Source of the DNA: Pseudothioclava sp033100795
GTDB taxonomy: Bacteria; Pseudomonadota; Alphaproteobacteria; Rhodobacterales; Rhodobacteraceae
NCBI RefSeq assembly: GCF_033100795.1
Contig: NZ_JAWLVI010000001.1
Coordinates: forward strand, 1,116,001 to 1,180,000
Length of the DNA: 64,000 nt
Direction of reading: 5' to 3'
Below are positions 1 through 9,164 of the stretch, in pieces. Under the pieces are notes generated by a model, which made no database searches, was not told where the DNA came from, and saw nothing but the letters and a program-made list of their open reading frames with translations. The position numbers were made by a program, and so were the translations under genes. Numbering within the stretch: the stretch's first letter is position 1; each line of letters starts with the position of its first letter.

Positions 1-231
1 ACCGAAGCCGCTTTGATGCGGATTTTCGCCGCCCGCGCGGGCGAGGTGATCGGGCGCGCCGAGCTGATCGACGAGTTGGGGCGCGACCGCACCGGCCCCG
101 AGGACAGTGCCGGAGACCGCGCCATCGACGTGCAGATCACCCGCCTGCGCCGCAAGATCGAGCCCGACCCGCGCGAGCCGCGCTACCTGCAAACCGTGCG
201 CGGCATGGGTTATATGCTCGCCCCTGACTGA
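1..231 (+). CDS. petR: OmpR/PhoB-family response regulator, C-terminal part (PetR-like), 5' truncated
   Basis: The reading frame is open from base 1, so the receiver domain lies outside the window. The visible 76 residues form a winged-helix effector domain of the OmpR/PhoB class: a recognition-helix segment ITRLRRKIEPDP followed by the terminal wing YLQTVRGMGYML. Its position directly upstream of petABC matches petR of Rhodobacter capsulatus, so I use that symbol; the symbol rests on synteny and would need the full protein to confirm. It is expected to bind DNA when its receiver is phosphorylated by a partner histidine kinase, which is not in view. Confidence 0.85.
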   Translation, partial: TEAALMRIFAARAGEVIGRAELIDELGRDRTGPEDSAGDRAIDVQITRLRRKIEPDPREPRYLQTVRGMGYMLAPD

Positions 232-499
232 GTCGGGTCGCAGGCCGCAACCTCTTTCGAACCCCTGACAAAATGGCGGTCACACCCTGCCAGAACGGCG
301 TTAGCGCCTGTCAAATGTGGCGTTTCGGCAAAATCCGATAAAATAAATCCAAGATGCGTCAAAAGGGCCAAGCCCAAAGGCCATTGATTGCTGGACTGAC
401 GCAAGCGTGATTGCTAAAGAGCGGCCATGTTCGGCAGCACTTTGGTGCGGCCCGAAACGTGCTATCGGCCTTAACCAGGCTAGGGAAGGGAGAATACAC

Positions 500-1060
500 G
501 TGTCCCACGCAGAAGATAACGCAGGCACCCGGAGGGATTTCCTCTACTTCGCCACCGCCGGAACCGGCGCGGTGGTCACCGGTGCGGCCGTCTGGCCGCT
601 GGTGAACCAGATGAACGCATCCGCCGACGTCAAGGCGATGTCGTCGATCTACGTCGACATCTCGGGCGTCGAAACCGGCACCCAGCTGACCGTCAAATGG
701 CGCGGCAAGCCGGTGTTCATCCGCCGCCGCTCGGAAGAAGAGATCACCGAGGCCCGCGCAGTCGACATCAGCACGCTGATCGACCAGTCGGCCGAGAACG
801 CGAACAAGCCGGGCGCTGACGCGTCGGACGCGAACCGCGCACTGGACGAAGCTGGCGAATGGCTGGTGATGATCGGTGTTTGCACCCACCTCGGCTGCGT
901 GCCGATCGGCAATATGTCGGGTGACTTCGGCGGCTGGTTCTGCCCCTGCCACGGTTCGCACTACGACTCGGCCGGCCGTATCCGCAAGGGGCCCGCGCCG
1001 CGCAACCTCGACATTCCGGTGGCCCAGTTCACCGATGACACCACCATTCTGCTGGGCTGA
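500..1060 (+). CDS. petA: Ubiquinol-cytochrome c reductase Rieske iron-sulfur subunit
   Basis: This 186-residue subunit carries electrons from ubiquinol to cytochrome c1 in the bc1 complex. I chose the GTG at 500 because a GGGAAGGGA ribosome site lies just upstream and the protein then starts VSHAEDNAGTRRDF, as in Rhodobacter PetA; the frame is open further upstream but that part looks non-coding. Residues 11-14 (RRDF) plus the following hydrophobic stretch form a Tat-type signal anchor. The [2Fe-2S] ligands are C128, H130, C148 and H151 (boxes CTHLGC and CPCHGSH), with C133 and C150 placed for the disulfide. It is first in petABC. The 268 bases between petR and this start show no convincing sigma70 promoter by eye. 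Confidence 0.97.
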   Translation: MSHAEDNAGTRRDFLYFATAGTGAVVTGAAVWPLVNQMNASADVKAMSSIYVDISGVETGTQLTVKWRGKPVFIRRRSEEEITEARAVDISTLIDQSAENANKPGADASDANRALDEAGEWLVMIGVCTHLGCVPIGNMSGDFGGWFCPCHGSHYDSAGRIRKGPAPRNLDIPVAQFTDDTTILLG

Positions 1061-1071
1061 GGAGGAACTCT

Positions 1072-2385
1072 ATGTCTGGTATTCCGCACGACCATTACGA
1101 GCCCAAAACGGGCGCAGAAAAGTGGCTGCACGAGCGCCTTCCGATCGTCGGCCTCGTCTATGACACCATCATGATCCCCACCCCCAAGAACCTGAACTGG
1201 TGGTGGATCTGGGGTATCGTCCTGGCTTTCTGCCTTGTGCTGCAAATCGTCACCGGCATCGTTCTGGTGATGCACTACACCCCGCACGTCGATCTGGCCT
1301 TTGCGTCGGTCGAACACATCATGCGTGACGTGAACGGCGGCTATATGCTGCGCTACATGCACGCAAACGGCGCTTCGCTGTTCTTCTTTGCCGTCTACAT
1401 CCACATCTTCCGCGGCCTCTACTACGGATCGTATAAAGCGCCGCGCGAAGTCACCTGGATCATCGGCATGGTGATCTACCTTGCGATGATGGGCACCGCC
1501 TTTATGGGCTATGTGCTTCCGTGGGGTCAGATGTCCTTCTGGGGCGCAACCGTTATCACCGGCCTCTTCGGCGCGATCCCGGGCATCGGCCCGGATATTC
1601 AGGCATGGCTCCTTGGCGGGCCGGCAGTGGATAACGCCACGCTGAACCGCTTCTTCTCGTTGCACTACCTGCTGCCCTTCGTGATTGCCGCGCTTGTCGG
1701 CCTGCACATCTGGGCGTTCCACACCACGGGCAACAACAACCCGACCGGTGTTGACGTGCGTCGCGGCTCCAAAGCCGAAGCCGAGAAAGACACCCTGCCC
1801 TTCTGGCCCTATTTCGTGATCAAGGACCTCTTCGCCCTCGTTCTCGTGCTGGCCATCTTCTTTGCTGTTGTTGGCTTCATGCCGAACTACCTCGGCCACC
1901 CCGACAACTACATCGAGGCAAACCCGCTGGCGACGCCCGCACACATCGTTCCCGAATGGTACTTCCTGCCGTTCTACGCGATCCTGCGTGCCTTCACCGC
2001 TGACGTCTGGGCCGTGATCCTTGTGAACAAGCTGACCTTCGGCATCGTCGACGCCAAGTTCTTCGGCGTGATCGCGATGTTCGGCGCAATCATCGCGATG
2101 GCGCTGGCTCCGTGGCTCGACACCTCCAAAGTCCGCTCGGGCCAATTCCGCCCGATGTTCAAATGGTGGTTCTGGCTTCTGGCCATCGACTTTGTCGTGC
2201 TGATGTGGGTGGGCGCGATGCCGACCGACGGGATCTATCCCTACATCTCGCTGATCGGTGCAACCTACTGGTTCGCCTACTTCTTCGTGCTCCTCCCACT
2301 TCTGGGCGTGATCGAGAAACCGCTGCCGATGCCGGCAACGATCGAAGAAGACTTCAACAACCATTACGGCACCAAAGCCGAGTAA
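1072..2385 (+). CDS. petB: Cytochrome b of the bc1 complex
   Basis: A 437-residue membrane protein that holds both b hemes and the Qo and Qi sites. Four heme-ligand histidines fall at H97, H111, H198 and H212, the same numbering as Rhodobacter capsulatus, and the Qo-site PEWY motif is at 294-297. Several hydrophobic helices are evident, fitting the usual eight. A strong GGAGGAAC ribosome site sits 11 bases after the petA stop, so it is co-transcribed with petA. The length is slightly longer than mitochondrial cytochrome b, as expected for this group. Confidence 0.98.
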   Translation: MSGIPHDHYEPKTGAEKWLHERLPIVGLVYDTIMIPTPKNLNWWWIWGIVLAFCLVLQIVTGIVLVMHYTPHVDLAFASVEHIMRDVNGGYMLRYMHANGASLFFFAVYIHIFRGLYYGSYKAPREVTWIIGMVIYLAMMGTAFMGYVLPWGQMSFWGATVITGLFGAIPGIGPDIQAWLLGGPAVDNATLNRFFSLHYLLPFVIAALVGLHIWAFHTTGNNNPTGVDVRRGSKAEAEKDTLPFWPYFVIKDLFALVLVLAIFFAVVGFMPNYLGHPDNYIEANPLATPAHIVPEWYFLPFYAILRAFTADVWAVILVNKLTFGIVDAKFFGVIAMFGAIIAMALAPWLDTSKVRSGQFRPMFKWWFWLLAIDFVVLMWVGAMPTDGIYPYISLIGATYWFAYFFVLLPLLGVIEKPLPMPATIEEDFNNHYGTKAE

Positions 2386-2402
2386 GGAACAGGACCGAAA
2401 TC

Positions 2403-3188
2403 ATGAAAAAACTTCTGATCTCTGCCGTTTCCGCGCTCGTTCTGGGCTCTGGTGCGGCATTCGCTGCTGGCTCTGAAGGCCATGTCGAAAATCTGGATTT
2501 CTCGTTCGAGAACCCCTTTGGCACCTTCGACCAGCAGCAGCTCCGTCGCGGCTTTCAGGTCTACCGGGAGGTCTGCTCGGCCTGCCACGGCCTGAAATTC
2601 GTGCCGCTGCGCTCGCTCGCTGACGAGGGTGGCCCGCAGATGGACGCGGACTGGGTGCGTGCCTATGCCGCCGAACTGGACGAAGTCTACGACCCCGAGA
2701 CCGACGAGTCGCGTCCGCGCAAGGAAACCGACATGTTCCCGACCCGCAAGGGCGAGGGCATGGGGCCGGACCTGTCGCTGATGGCAAAGGCCCGCGCGGG
2801 CTTCCACGGCCCCTACGGCACGGGTATCTCGCAGCTGGTTAACGGCATCGGTGGCCCCGAGTATATCTACTCGGTCCTGACCGGCTACACCGGCGAGGAA
2901 GTCGAGATGGCTGGCTCGTATTTCTACGAGAACCACACCTTCCCGGGTGGCCTGATCTCGATGCCCGCGCCGCTCTCGGAAGAGCTGGTCGAGTATGAAG
3001 ACGGCACCGAGGCCAGCGTTCACCAGATGGCCGAAGACGTTTCGGCCTTCCTGATGTGGACCGCTGAACCCAAGATGATGGCACGCAAGCAATGGGGCTT
3101 TGTCGGCGTTCTGCTGCTCGGCCTGCTGACCACGCTGCTCTATCTGACCAACAAGCGCATCTGGGCACCCCACAAGGGCAAGCACTAA
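2403..3188 (+). CDS. petC: Cytochrome c1 of the bc1 complex
   Basis: A 261-residue periplasmic heme protein anchored at its C-terminus, passing electrons from the Rieske centre to soluble cytochrome c. Residues 1-21 are a cleavable signal peptide ending AAFA. Heme is bound covalently by CSACH (C58, C61, H62). A single transmembrane helix near residues 230-248 (GFVGVLLLGLLTTLLY) is followed by a positively charged tail. The frame is open well upstream of 2403 but overlaps petB; the ATG at 2403 gives the signal peptide and is preceded by an AGGA ribosome site. It is the last gene of petABC. Confidence 0.97.
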   Translation: MKKLLISAVSALVLGSGAAFAAGSEGHVENLDFSFENPFGTFDQQQLRRGFQVYREVCSACHGLKFVPLRSLADEGGPQMDADWVRAYAAELDEVYDPETDESRPRKETDMFPTRKGEGMGPDLSLMAKARAGFHGPYGTGISQLVNGIGGPEYIYSVLTGYTGEEVEMAGSYFYENHTFPGGLISMPAPLSEELVEYEDGTEASVHQMAEDVSAFLMWTAEPKMMARKQWGFVGVLLLGLLTTLLYLTNKRIWAPHKGKH

Positions 3189-3209
3189 GCACCTGATGGC
3201 CTGAAACAG

Positions 3210-3237
3210 AAAACGCGCCCTTCGGGGCGCGTTTTTT
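3210..3237 (+). terminator. Rho-independent terminator after petABC
   Basis: The inverted repeat AAACGCGCCC / GGGGCGCGTTT with a TTC loop ends in a run of T. It lies 22 bases after the petC stop. The reverse strand also reads T-rich beyond the stem, so it can serve the convergent TetR gene too. Confidence 0.9.
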
Positions 3238-3266
3238 ATTTGCGACGTTCAGATCGGGGCCGATTG

Positions 3267-3899
3267 TCAGCCCCGCACCCCATAGCGCGCGAGGAACATC
3301 TCGACCGCGCCGTCGATGATCCGTTGACGGTCTCTGGGCGCGCAGCACTCGCCGATGCCAAAGACCAGACGGTTGTGGATGTCGACCTTGCACAGTTCCG
3401 CAAACTGATCGGCGGCCAGTTCGAAATCCTCGATCTGCAACTCGCCATTGGCGACGGCTTTGTGCAGATAGTCCACCATATGCTTGCGCACGAGTTCGGG
3501 ACCGGAGTGGTAGAACTCATGTCCGAGCTGCGGGAAGCGGTCGGCCTCGGCCACGCAAATCCGGTAGGTCTGGAGCGCGAAGGTCGTCGACATATAGCCG
3601 ATGAACCGCTCGGCCGCGAAGCGCAGCACCGCCGCGACGGGCATCTTCTCGGCCTCGACCAGTTCGACCGCCTCGTCGGCCTGCCGGTTGCACTCGGCCT
3701 TGGCAACCTCCATGAACAGCAGCCGCTTGTCGGGGAAATAGCTGTAAAGCGTCGCCTTCGAGACCCCTGCCTCACGCGCGATGTCATCGACCGAGGCGCC
3801 CTCGAACCCGTCACGCATGAAAATCGTGCGCGCGCCTTCAAGCACCTGATCGAACTTCCGCCCCTTGCGGATTTTCGGCGTTTTCGACTGGTCGGTCAT
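3267..3899 (-). CDS. TetR/AcrR-family transcriptional regulator
   Basis: A 210-residue one-component regulator. The N-terminal helix-turn-helix is at about residues 14-58, with the typical signature GVSKATLYSYFPDK; the rest is an all-helical ligand-binding and dimerisation domain with no recognised ligand. Two adjacent ATG codons (3902 and 3899) follow a GGGGGAG ribosome site; 3899 has the better spacing. It lies downstream of the glutathione transferase on the same strand with a 66-base gap, so the two may be co-transcribed or it may control that gene. The target is unknown. Confidence 0.92.
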   Translation of the reverse strand: MTDQSKTPKIRKGRKFDQVLEGARTIFMRDGFEGASVDDIAREAGVSKATLYSYFPDKRLLFMEVAKAECNRQADEAVELVEAEKMPVAAVLRFAAERFIGYMSTTFALQTYRICVAEADRFPQLGHEFYHSGPELVRKHMVDYLHKAVANGELQIEDFELAADQFAELCKVDIHNRLVFGIGECCAPRDRQRIIDGAVEMFLARYGVRG

Positions 3900-3965
3900 C
3901 ATCTCCCCCGAAACTCTACAGGCCATCTTAGACCGAAGCCTTCAGCAGGGAAAGACTACGTGGCG

Positions 3966-4577
3966 TCACAGCGTTTGCGCAAGAAGTTCCGCGTCCCACC
4001 GGGCGACCTCGGCCATCGAGGGCCGCGCCATGCAACGCGCGACCCAATCCTTGATAACCGGCACGTCGGGCGTCATCTGCGTGAAAAACCCGAAGGGCGA
4101 GAACATCAGCAGATCGGCCGCGCTGAACCTATCGCCCAGCAGAAAGTCGCGCCCCTGCAAGGCGTCGGTCAGGCGCGCGGTCAGGGTCTTCATATCGCGG
4201 AAGGTTGCGTAATAGGCCGGATGTTTGACCTCGGCGACATGGCCAACCAGCACGGGTTCAAGCACGCCTTGATAATAGAAGAGCCACGAGAGGAACTCGC
4301 CGCGCTTGGCCTCGCCCGGCATCGGCGCCAAACCGGCCTCGGGGAAGGCTTCGCACAGATAGGCCACGATTGCGCCGCGTTCGCGCACGGTATCCTCGCC
4401 ATTCACCAGATAGGGAACCTTGCCCTCGGGATGCGGGTTTGCCGCGTCGCGCCCGCCCGACCCATCCTGCCGCGGGATCGACACGACGCGCACATCGACC
4501 TTGTCGCGCGCCCCAAGTTCATGAAGCAGCGACACGATGGTCGAGGATCGGCTATTCGGGGAATGGTAAAGGATCAT
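3966..4577 (-). CDS. Glutathione S-transferase family protein
   Basis: A 203-residue two-domain enzyme. The N-terminal thioredoxin-like domain begins MILYHSPNSRSS and contains the cis-proline segment GKVPYLV and the glutathione-binding segment ERGAIVAYL; the C-terminal helical domain carries FSAADLLMF, a GST N-capping box. I chose the ATG at 4577 because earlier codons add 20 residues not seen in this family. The substrate cannot be told from sequence. It follows aroC on the same strand after 65 bases. Confidence 0.9.
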   Translation of the reverse strand: MILYHSPNSRSSTIVSLLHELGARDKVDVRVVSIPRQDGSGGRDAANPHPEGKVPYLVNGEDTVRERGAIVAYLCEAFPEAGLAPMPGEAKRGEFLSWLFYYQGVLEPVLVGHVAEVKHPAYYATFRDMKTLTARLTDALQGRDFLLGDRFSAADLLMFSPFGFFTQMTPDVPVIKDWVARCMARPSMAEVARWDAELLAQTL

Positions 4578-4642
4578 CTGCGCTCCGCGTGGACTGGTTA
4601 CGTCCCGCAGAGCATTGCACAGTTGCGAGGCTGGCAAAAGCC

Positions 4643-5743
4643 TTAGCCGATCGTGCCGCGCTGCCCGCCAGTTTGCGCGCGGTCCAGCAGCAGGTGATCA
4701 AGGATCACGCAGGCCATCATCGCCTCGGCCACCGGCACCGCACGGATGCCGACGCAGGGGTCATGGCGGCCTTTGGTGATCACCTCAACCTCTTCGCCCG
4801 CGATATTGATCGAGCGGCGCGGCGTCAGGATCGACGAGGTCGGCTTGACCGAGAAACGCACGGTGATCGGCTGGCCGGTGGTGATACCGCCCAGAATGCC
4901 GCCCGCGTGGTTCGACAGAAACTCGGGGCCATTTGGACCCATGACGATCTCGTCGGCATTCTCGACGCCGGTCAGTTCCGCCGCAGCCATGCCTTCGCCG
5001 ATCTCGACGCCTTTAACCGCGTTAATCGACATCATCGCGGCAGCCAGATCGGTGTCCATTTTCGCATAGATCGGCGCGCCCAGACCTGCCGGACAGCCTT
5101 CGGCCACCACCTCGATCATCGCACCGACCGAGTTCTGCCCCTTGCGGATTGCGTGCAGGTAGTCGGCCCATTCGGCCACGGCATCCGCATCAGGAATAAA
5201 GAAATCGTTGCGCAGTATCTCGTCGCGGTCAAAGCGCGCGCGGTCAATATGCTTGGCGCCCATCTGGACCATGTAGCCGGTAATCTGCAGATCCGGCACC
5301 AGATGGCGCAGAACTGCCTGCGCCACGCCGCCAGCCGCCACCCGCGCCGCCGTTTCGCGCGCCGAAGACCGCCCGCCGCCGCGATAATCACGCAGCCCGT
5401 ATTTCTGGTGATAGGTGATGTCGGCATGACCCGGGCGGAACTGCCGCGCGATCTCGCCGTAATCGCGCGAGCGCTGGTCGGTGTTCTCGATCATCAGCTG
5501 GATAGGCGTGCCGGTCGATTTTCCCTCGAACACCCCCGAGAGGATTTTCACGCGGTCCGGCTCTTGCCGCTGCGTGGTTTCCTTGGATTGCCCCGGACGG
5601 CGGCGATCCAGAAAGACCTGAATGAACTCTTCCGAAATCCCGACACCGGGCGGGCACCCATCGACGGTCGCGCCAAGCGCAGGCCCGTGGCTTTCGCCCC
5701 AGGTGGTCACACGGAAGATATGGCCGAAGGTGTTGAAGCTCAT
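4643..5743 (-). CDS. aroC: Chorismate synthase
   Basis: A 366-residue enzyme that converts 5-enolpyruvylshikimate-3-phosphate to chorismate, the last step of the shikimate pathway, using reduced FMN. The start MSFNTFGHIFRV with TWGESHG (residues 15-21) and the internal GHADITYHQKYG and GGGRSSARETAARV blocks are family hallmarks. The ATG at 5743 is preceded by AAAGGAGAG, and the length matches the family. The upstream-extended frame runs into the TPP riboswitch on the other strand and is not coding. It is divergent from thiBPQ. Confidence 0.97.
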   Translation of the reverse strand: MSFNTFGHIFRVTTWGESHGPALGATVDGCPPGVGISEEFIQVFLDRRRPGQSKETTQRQEPDRVKILSGVFEGKSTGTPIQLMIENTDQRSRDYGEIARQFRPGHADITYHQKYGLRDYRGGGRSSARETAARVAAGGVAQAVLRHLVPDLQITGYMVQMGAKHIDRARFDRDEILRNDFFIPDADAVAEWADYLHAIRKGQNSVGAMIEVVAEGCPAGLGAPIYAKMDTDLAAAMMSINAVKGVEIGEGMAAAELTGVENADEIVMGPNGPEFLSNHAGGILGGITTGQPITVRFSVKPTSSILTPRRSINIAGEEVEVITKGRHDPCVGIRAVPVAEAMMACVILDHLLLDRAQTGGQRGTIG

Positions 5744-5802
5744 GGGTCTCTCCTTTGCCCTCCGATTAGCCTTGAAAGAGGCCGAATCCAAGCGCTTTCC
5801 CC

Positions 5803-5830
5803 TTGCACGGGCGCGCAAGGACACTATGTT
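5803..5830 (+). promoter_or_regulatory. Sigma70-type promoter for the TPP riboswitch-thiBPQ transcript
   Basis: TTGCAC at 5803-5808 and TATGTT at 5825-5830 are separated by 16 bases. The predicted transcript start, near 5837, falls right at the first stem of the riboswitch, which supports the assignment. Not verified experimentally. Confidence 0.6.
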
Positions 5831-5835
5831 CAGCC

Positions 5836-5928
5836 GCACCTCGGGGTGCCTGACCGATTTCGGACAGGCTGAGATGCGCAAGCGAACCCGTTGAACCTGA
5901 ACCGGTTAAGACCGGCGGAGGGAAGGTA
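5836..5928 (+). promoter_or_regulatory. TPP riboswitch (THI element)
   Basis: The conserved thi-box pieces occur in order: TCGGGGTGCC at 5841, a variable P3 stem closed by TGACCGATTTCGGACA, GGCTGAGA at 5868-5875, ACCCGTTGAACCTGA at 5886-5900, and CGGAGGGAAGG at 5915-5926. These are the core of the thiamine pyrophosphate aptamer, and the next gene is thiB. A small hairpin (CTGAC/GTCAG, 5951-5967) sits directly before the AAGGAG ribosome site of thiB, so control may be at translation initiation; I see no classical terminator with a U-run. Confidence 0.95.
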
Positions 5929-5981
5929 TCGGGCCATTTCACTCGCCCGCCTGACCCCGCCCGTCAGCGAAGGAGCGAACC

Positions 5982-6962
5982 ATGAAGAAAACTCTGATGC
6001 TTGCGGGTCTTGTTGCGGCTGCCACTCCGGCGCTGGCCGACGAGAACCCTGTGCTTACTGTCTATGCGCCCGATTATTTCACCTCGGAATGGGGGCCGGG
6101 TCCGGCCATTGAGGCGGGGTTCGAGGCTAGCTGCGGCTGTGACCTTGAATTTGTCGCGGGTGATGTGATGCCGCGCCTGATGCTTGAGGGCGACAAGACC
6201 GCGGCGGATGTGGTGATCGGCCTGAACACCGACGAGACCGCACGCGCCCGCAAACTGGGCGTTTTCGCGCCCCATAACGCGGATCTCTCGACGCTCACCC
6301 TGCCGATTGAATGGGCTGACGACACTTTCCTGCCCTTCGACTGGGCGGAAACCGCGTTCATCTATGACAAGACGCGCCTGCCGAACCCGCCGCAAAGCTT
6401 TGCCGAATTGCTGGACGCGGATGTAAAGCTGGCGATTCAGGACCCGCGCGCCTCGGTCTCGGGGCTGGCGCTGCTGTTGTGGGTCAAATCGGTCTATGGT
6501 GACAAGGCCGGTGAGGCTTGGGCGAAACTCGCGCCCAAGGTTCTGACGGTGACGCCCGGCTGGTCGGAGAGCTACGGCCTCTTCACCGATGGCGAGGTCG
6601 ATATGGTGCTCTCGTTCACCACTTCGCCCGCCTATCACATCATCGCCGAAGAGGACGACACCAAGGCCGCCGCGATCTTCCCCGAAGGGCACTACCTTTA
6701 CACCGAACTCGTTGCCCAGACCGCAACCACCGACACGCCCGAGCTTGCGCAATCCTTCATGGATTACGTCCTTTCGGATGCGTTCCAGGGCATGATCGCG
6801 ACGGCCAACTGGTCCTATCCGTCGGTGATCAAAGAGGGCTTCCTGCCCGAAGGTTTTGCAGCGCTTCCGCGTCCGGCGAAAACCAGCTTCTACACCGAAG
6901 ACGAGGCAGAGGCTCTGCGCGGCCCGGCCCTTGAAGAATGGCTCGCCGCGTTCGGGAACTGA
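5982..6962 (+). CDS. thiB: Thiamine/TPP ABC transporter, substrate-binding protein
   Basis: A 326-residue periplasmic binding protein. Residues 1-19 are a signal peptide ending ALA. The mature start (NPVLTVYAPDYF) and the GWSESYGLFTDGEVDMVLSF region agree with the ThiB/TbpA family, which delivers thiamine and its phosphates to ThiPQ. The ribosome site is GCGAAGGAGCG just before the ATG. It sits behind a TPP riboswitch and overlaps thiP by 25 bases. Confidence 0.95.
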   Translation: MKKTLMLAGLVAAATPALADENPVLTVYAPDYFTSEWGPGPAIEAGFEASCGCDLEFVAGDVMPRLMLEGDKTAADVVIGLNTDETARARKLGVFAPHNADLSTLTLPIEWADDTFLPFDWAETAFIYDKTRLPNPPQSFAELLDADVKLAIQDPRASVSGLALLLWVKSVYGDKAGEAWAKLAPKVLTVTPGWSESYGLFTDGEVDMVLSFTTSPAYHIIAEEDDTKAAAIFPEGHYLYTELVAQTATTDTPELAQSFMDYVLSDAFQGMIATANWSYPSVIKEGFLPEGFAALPRPAKTSFYTEDEAEALRGPALEEWLAAFGN

Positions 6963-8482
6963 TCCCGGCGGCGCTGGCGGCCCTGCTGCTGGCAACGCTT
7001 GTTCTGGCCCCTCTCGGCGCGGTGGCACTCCGCGCCGGAGGGTTCGGCCTTTTGACGCCGCGCGATCTGGACGCGCTGTGGTTCACGCTCTGGCAGGCCG
7101 CGGTCTCGGCTGCGATTTCCTGCGCCTTCGCAATCCCCTTGGCGCGCGCCTTGCACCGACGCGATTTCCGAGGGCGTGGCCTGCTGATCTCGCTGATGGG
7201 CGCGCCCTTTATCCTGCCGACCATCGCCGCCGTGATGGGGCTGATCGCGGTTTTCGGGCGCAAGGGGCTGGTGAATACAGGCCTTGGCTGGCTTGGCCTG
7301 CCCGAGGTGTCGATCTACGGCGCGCATGGGGTGATCGCGGCGCATGTGTTCTTTAACCTGCCGCTGGCGACGCGCATGGTGCTGCATGGCTGGCGCGCCA
7401 TCCCGACCGAGCGGGTGCGCCTTGCCGCGAGCCTTGGATTCGGCCCCGCGCAGATGCGCCGCCACCTTGAAACCCCGATGCTGCGCGCGGTTCTTCCCGG
7501 CGCGTTTCTGGCGATTTTTCTGGTCTGCCTGACTTCGTTCGCGATTGCCCTGACCCTTGGCGGAGGCCCGAAGGCGACCACGGTAGAGCTTGCAATCTAT
7601 CAGGCGTTCCGCTTCGATTTCGACATGGGGCGCGCGGCAACGCTGGCGCTGGTGCAGGTCGCGCTGTGCGTCGGCGCACTCATGGTAACGGCGCGGATGA
7701 CGCTGCCCTCGGGGTTTGGGGCGGGGCTTGATCGTCCGCAGCCGATGCCCGAAGGCGTTACCCCCGCAAGCCCCCTGCCCGATGCTGCGATGATCGTTCT
7801 GGCGGCGGCATTTTTGCTGGTGCCGATCGGCGCGATTGTGCTGCGCGGGCTTCCGGCACTCGCCGATCTGCCACCCTCGATCTGGCGCGCGGCGGGCACC
7901 TCGCTTGCGGTGGCGGCGGGGTCGACGATTCTGACCCTTGCGCTGGCCCTGCCGCTGGCACTGACCGCCACGCGGCACCGTTGGGCCGAGCTGTCCGCCA
8001 TGCTGCCCCTATCTGCTTCGGCGCTGGTGATGGGGGCCGGAGCCTTCCTGATCGCGCGGGCCTTCGTGAACCCCACAAGCCTTGCGATTCCGGTGACGCT
8101 GTTGACGAATGCGGTGCTCTCGGTGCCCTTTGCCGTGCGTATCCTGATCCCTGCCGCGCAGTATCTGCAGCACAATTACGACCGTCTTGCCTCCGCGCTG
8201 GACCTGCGCGGGGTGGCGCGCCTGCGCTATCTGACCCTGCCGCGACTGGCGCAGCCCTTGGGGTTTTCCGCAGGGTTGGCGGCGGCGTTTTCGATGGGAG
8301 ACCTTGGCGTCATCACCCTGTTTTCGGACGGGCGCACGCAGACGCTTCCGCTTGCGCTTTTTCAACTGATGGGGGCTTATCGGATGGATCAGGCGGCAGC
8401 GGCGGCGGTGCTGTTGATCGCCCTGTCATTCGCGCTTTTTTGGGCTTTGGACCGGATCGGACATCATGCTGACCCTCGATAA
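6938..8482 (+). CDS. thiP: Thiamine/TPP ABC transporter, permease
   Basis: A 514-residue inner-membrane protein with two tandem binding-protein-dependent transport domains, as in ThiP and FbpB-type permeases. Each half carries a cytoplasmic EAA-like loop (SLGFGPAQMRRH near residue 167 and ALDLRGVARLRY near 418) for contact with ThiQ. Many hydrophobic segments are present. The start lies inside the end of thiB and the stop lies inside thiQ, so translation is coupled. Confidence 0.94.
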   Translation: MARRVRELIPAALAALLLATLVLAPLGAVALRAGGFGLLTPRDLDALWFTLWQAAVSAAISCAFAIPLARALHRRDFRGRGLLISLMGAPFILPTIAAVMGLIAVFGRKGLVNTGLGWLGLPEVSIYGAHGVIAAHVFFNLPLATRMVLHGWRAIPTERVRLAASLGFGPAQMRRHLETPMLRAVLPGAFLAIFLVCLTSFAIALTLGGGPKATTVELAIYQAFRFDFDMGRAATLALVQVALCVGALMVTARMTLPSGFGAGLDRPQPMPEGVTPASPLPDAAMIVLAAAFLLVPIGAIVLRGLPALADLPPSIWRAAGTSLAVAAGSTILTLALALPLALTATRHRWAELSAMLPLSASALVMGAGAFLIARAFVNPTSLAIPVTLLTNAVLSVPFAVRILIPAAQYLQHNYDRLASALDLRGVARLRYLTLPRLAQPLGFSAGLAAAFSMGDLGVITLFSDGRTQTLPLALFQLMGAYRMDQAAAAAVLLIALSFALFWALDRIGHHADPR

Positions 8483-9161
8483 CCTGCACCTGACCCAAGG
8501 CGCGTTTCATCTGCGCGCCGATCTGGTAGTGCGAACCGGCGCACGGGTTGCGCTGATCGGCCCCTCGGGCGCGGGCAAATCGACGCTTCTGAACGCGATC
8601 GCGGGGTTTATCGCGCCCACCACCGGAGCAATCCGCTGGGATGGCAAGGACATCACCGATATGCCCCCCGGCGCGCGGCCTCTCTCAATCCTGTTTCAGG
8701 ATCAAAACCTGTTTCCGCATCTGAGCGTCACGCAGAACCTTGGGCTTGGCCTTGATCCGCGCCTGAAGCTGTCTGCCGCGCACAACGCCCAGATCGAAGC
8801 GGCGCTGGAACGCACGGGGCTTGCGGGGTTTGGCCCCCGCAAACCGTCCGCGCTTTCGGGCGGGCAGCAGGCGCGTGTTGCGCTGGCCCGCGCGCTTTTG
8901 CGAGCGCGTCCCTTGCTGCTGCTGGATGAGCCGTTTTCGGCGCTTGGCCCCGCGCTCAAGGCCGAGATGCTGGCGCTGGTGGGTGCGCTTGCGCAAGAAC
9001 ACCGCACAACGCTTCTGATGGTTTCGCACGACCCCGAGGACGCCCGCGCCCTTTGCCCCGAAACTATCCTCGTGGCTGATGGCGAGGCGCTTCCGCCGCA
9101 AGACACTGACGCCCTGCTGACCAACCCGCCCGAGGCGTTGCAAACCTATCTGGGCAAATAA
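8466..9161 (+). CDS. thiQ: Thiamine/TPP ABC transporter, ATPase
   Basis: A 231-residue ATP-binding subunit. Walker A is GPSGAGKST (32-40), the Q-loop is in ILFQDQNLFP, the ABC signature is LSGGQQ (130-135) and Walker B is LLLLDE (150-155), followed by H in VSHDPEDA. It is short, lacking a C-terminal regulatory domain, as ThiQ is. It overlaps thiP by 17 bases and ends the operon. Confidence 0.95.
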   Translation: MLTLDNLHLTQGAFHLRADLVVRTGARVALIGPSGAGKSTLLNAIAGFIAPTTGAIRWDGKDITDMPPGARPLSILFQDQNLFPHLSVTQNLGLGLDPRLKLSAAHNAQIEAALERTGLAGFGPRKPSALSGGQQARVALARALLRARPLLLLDEPFSALGPALKAEMLALVGALAQEHRTTLLMVSHDPEDARALCPETILVADGEALPPQDTDALLTNPPEALQTYLGK

Positions 9162-9164
9162 AAA

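Noticed and set aside
309..345. Possible petA promoter TGTCAA...TAAAAT
   Set aside because: The spacing (25 bases) is too long for sigma70 and no other -35 fits well.
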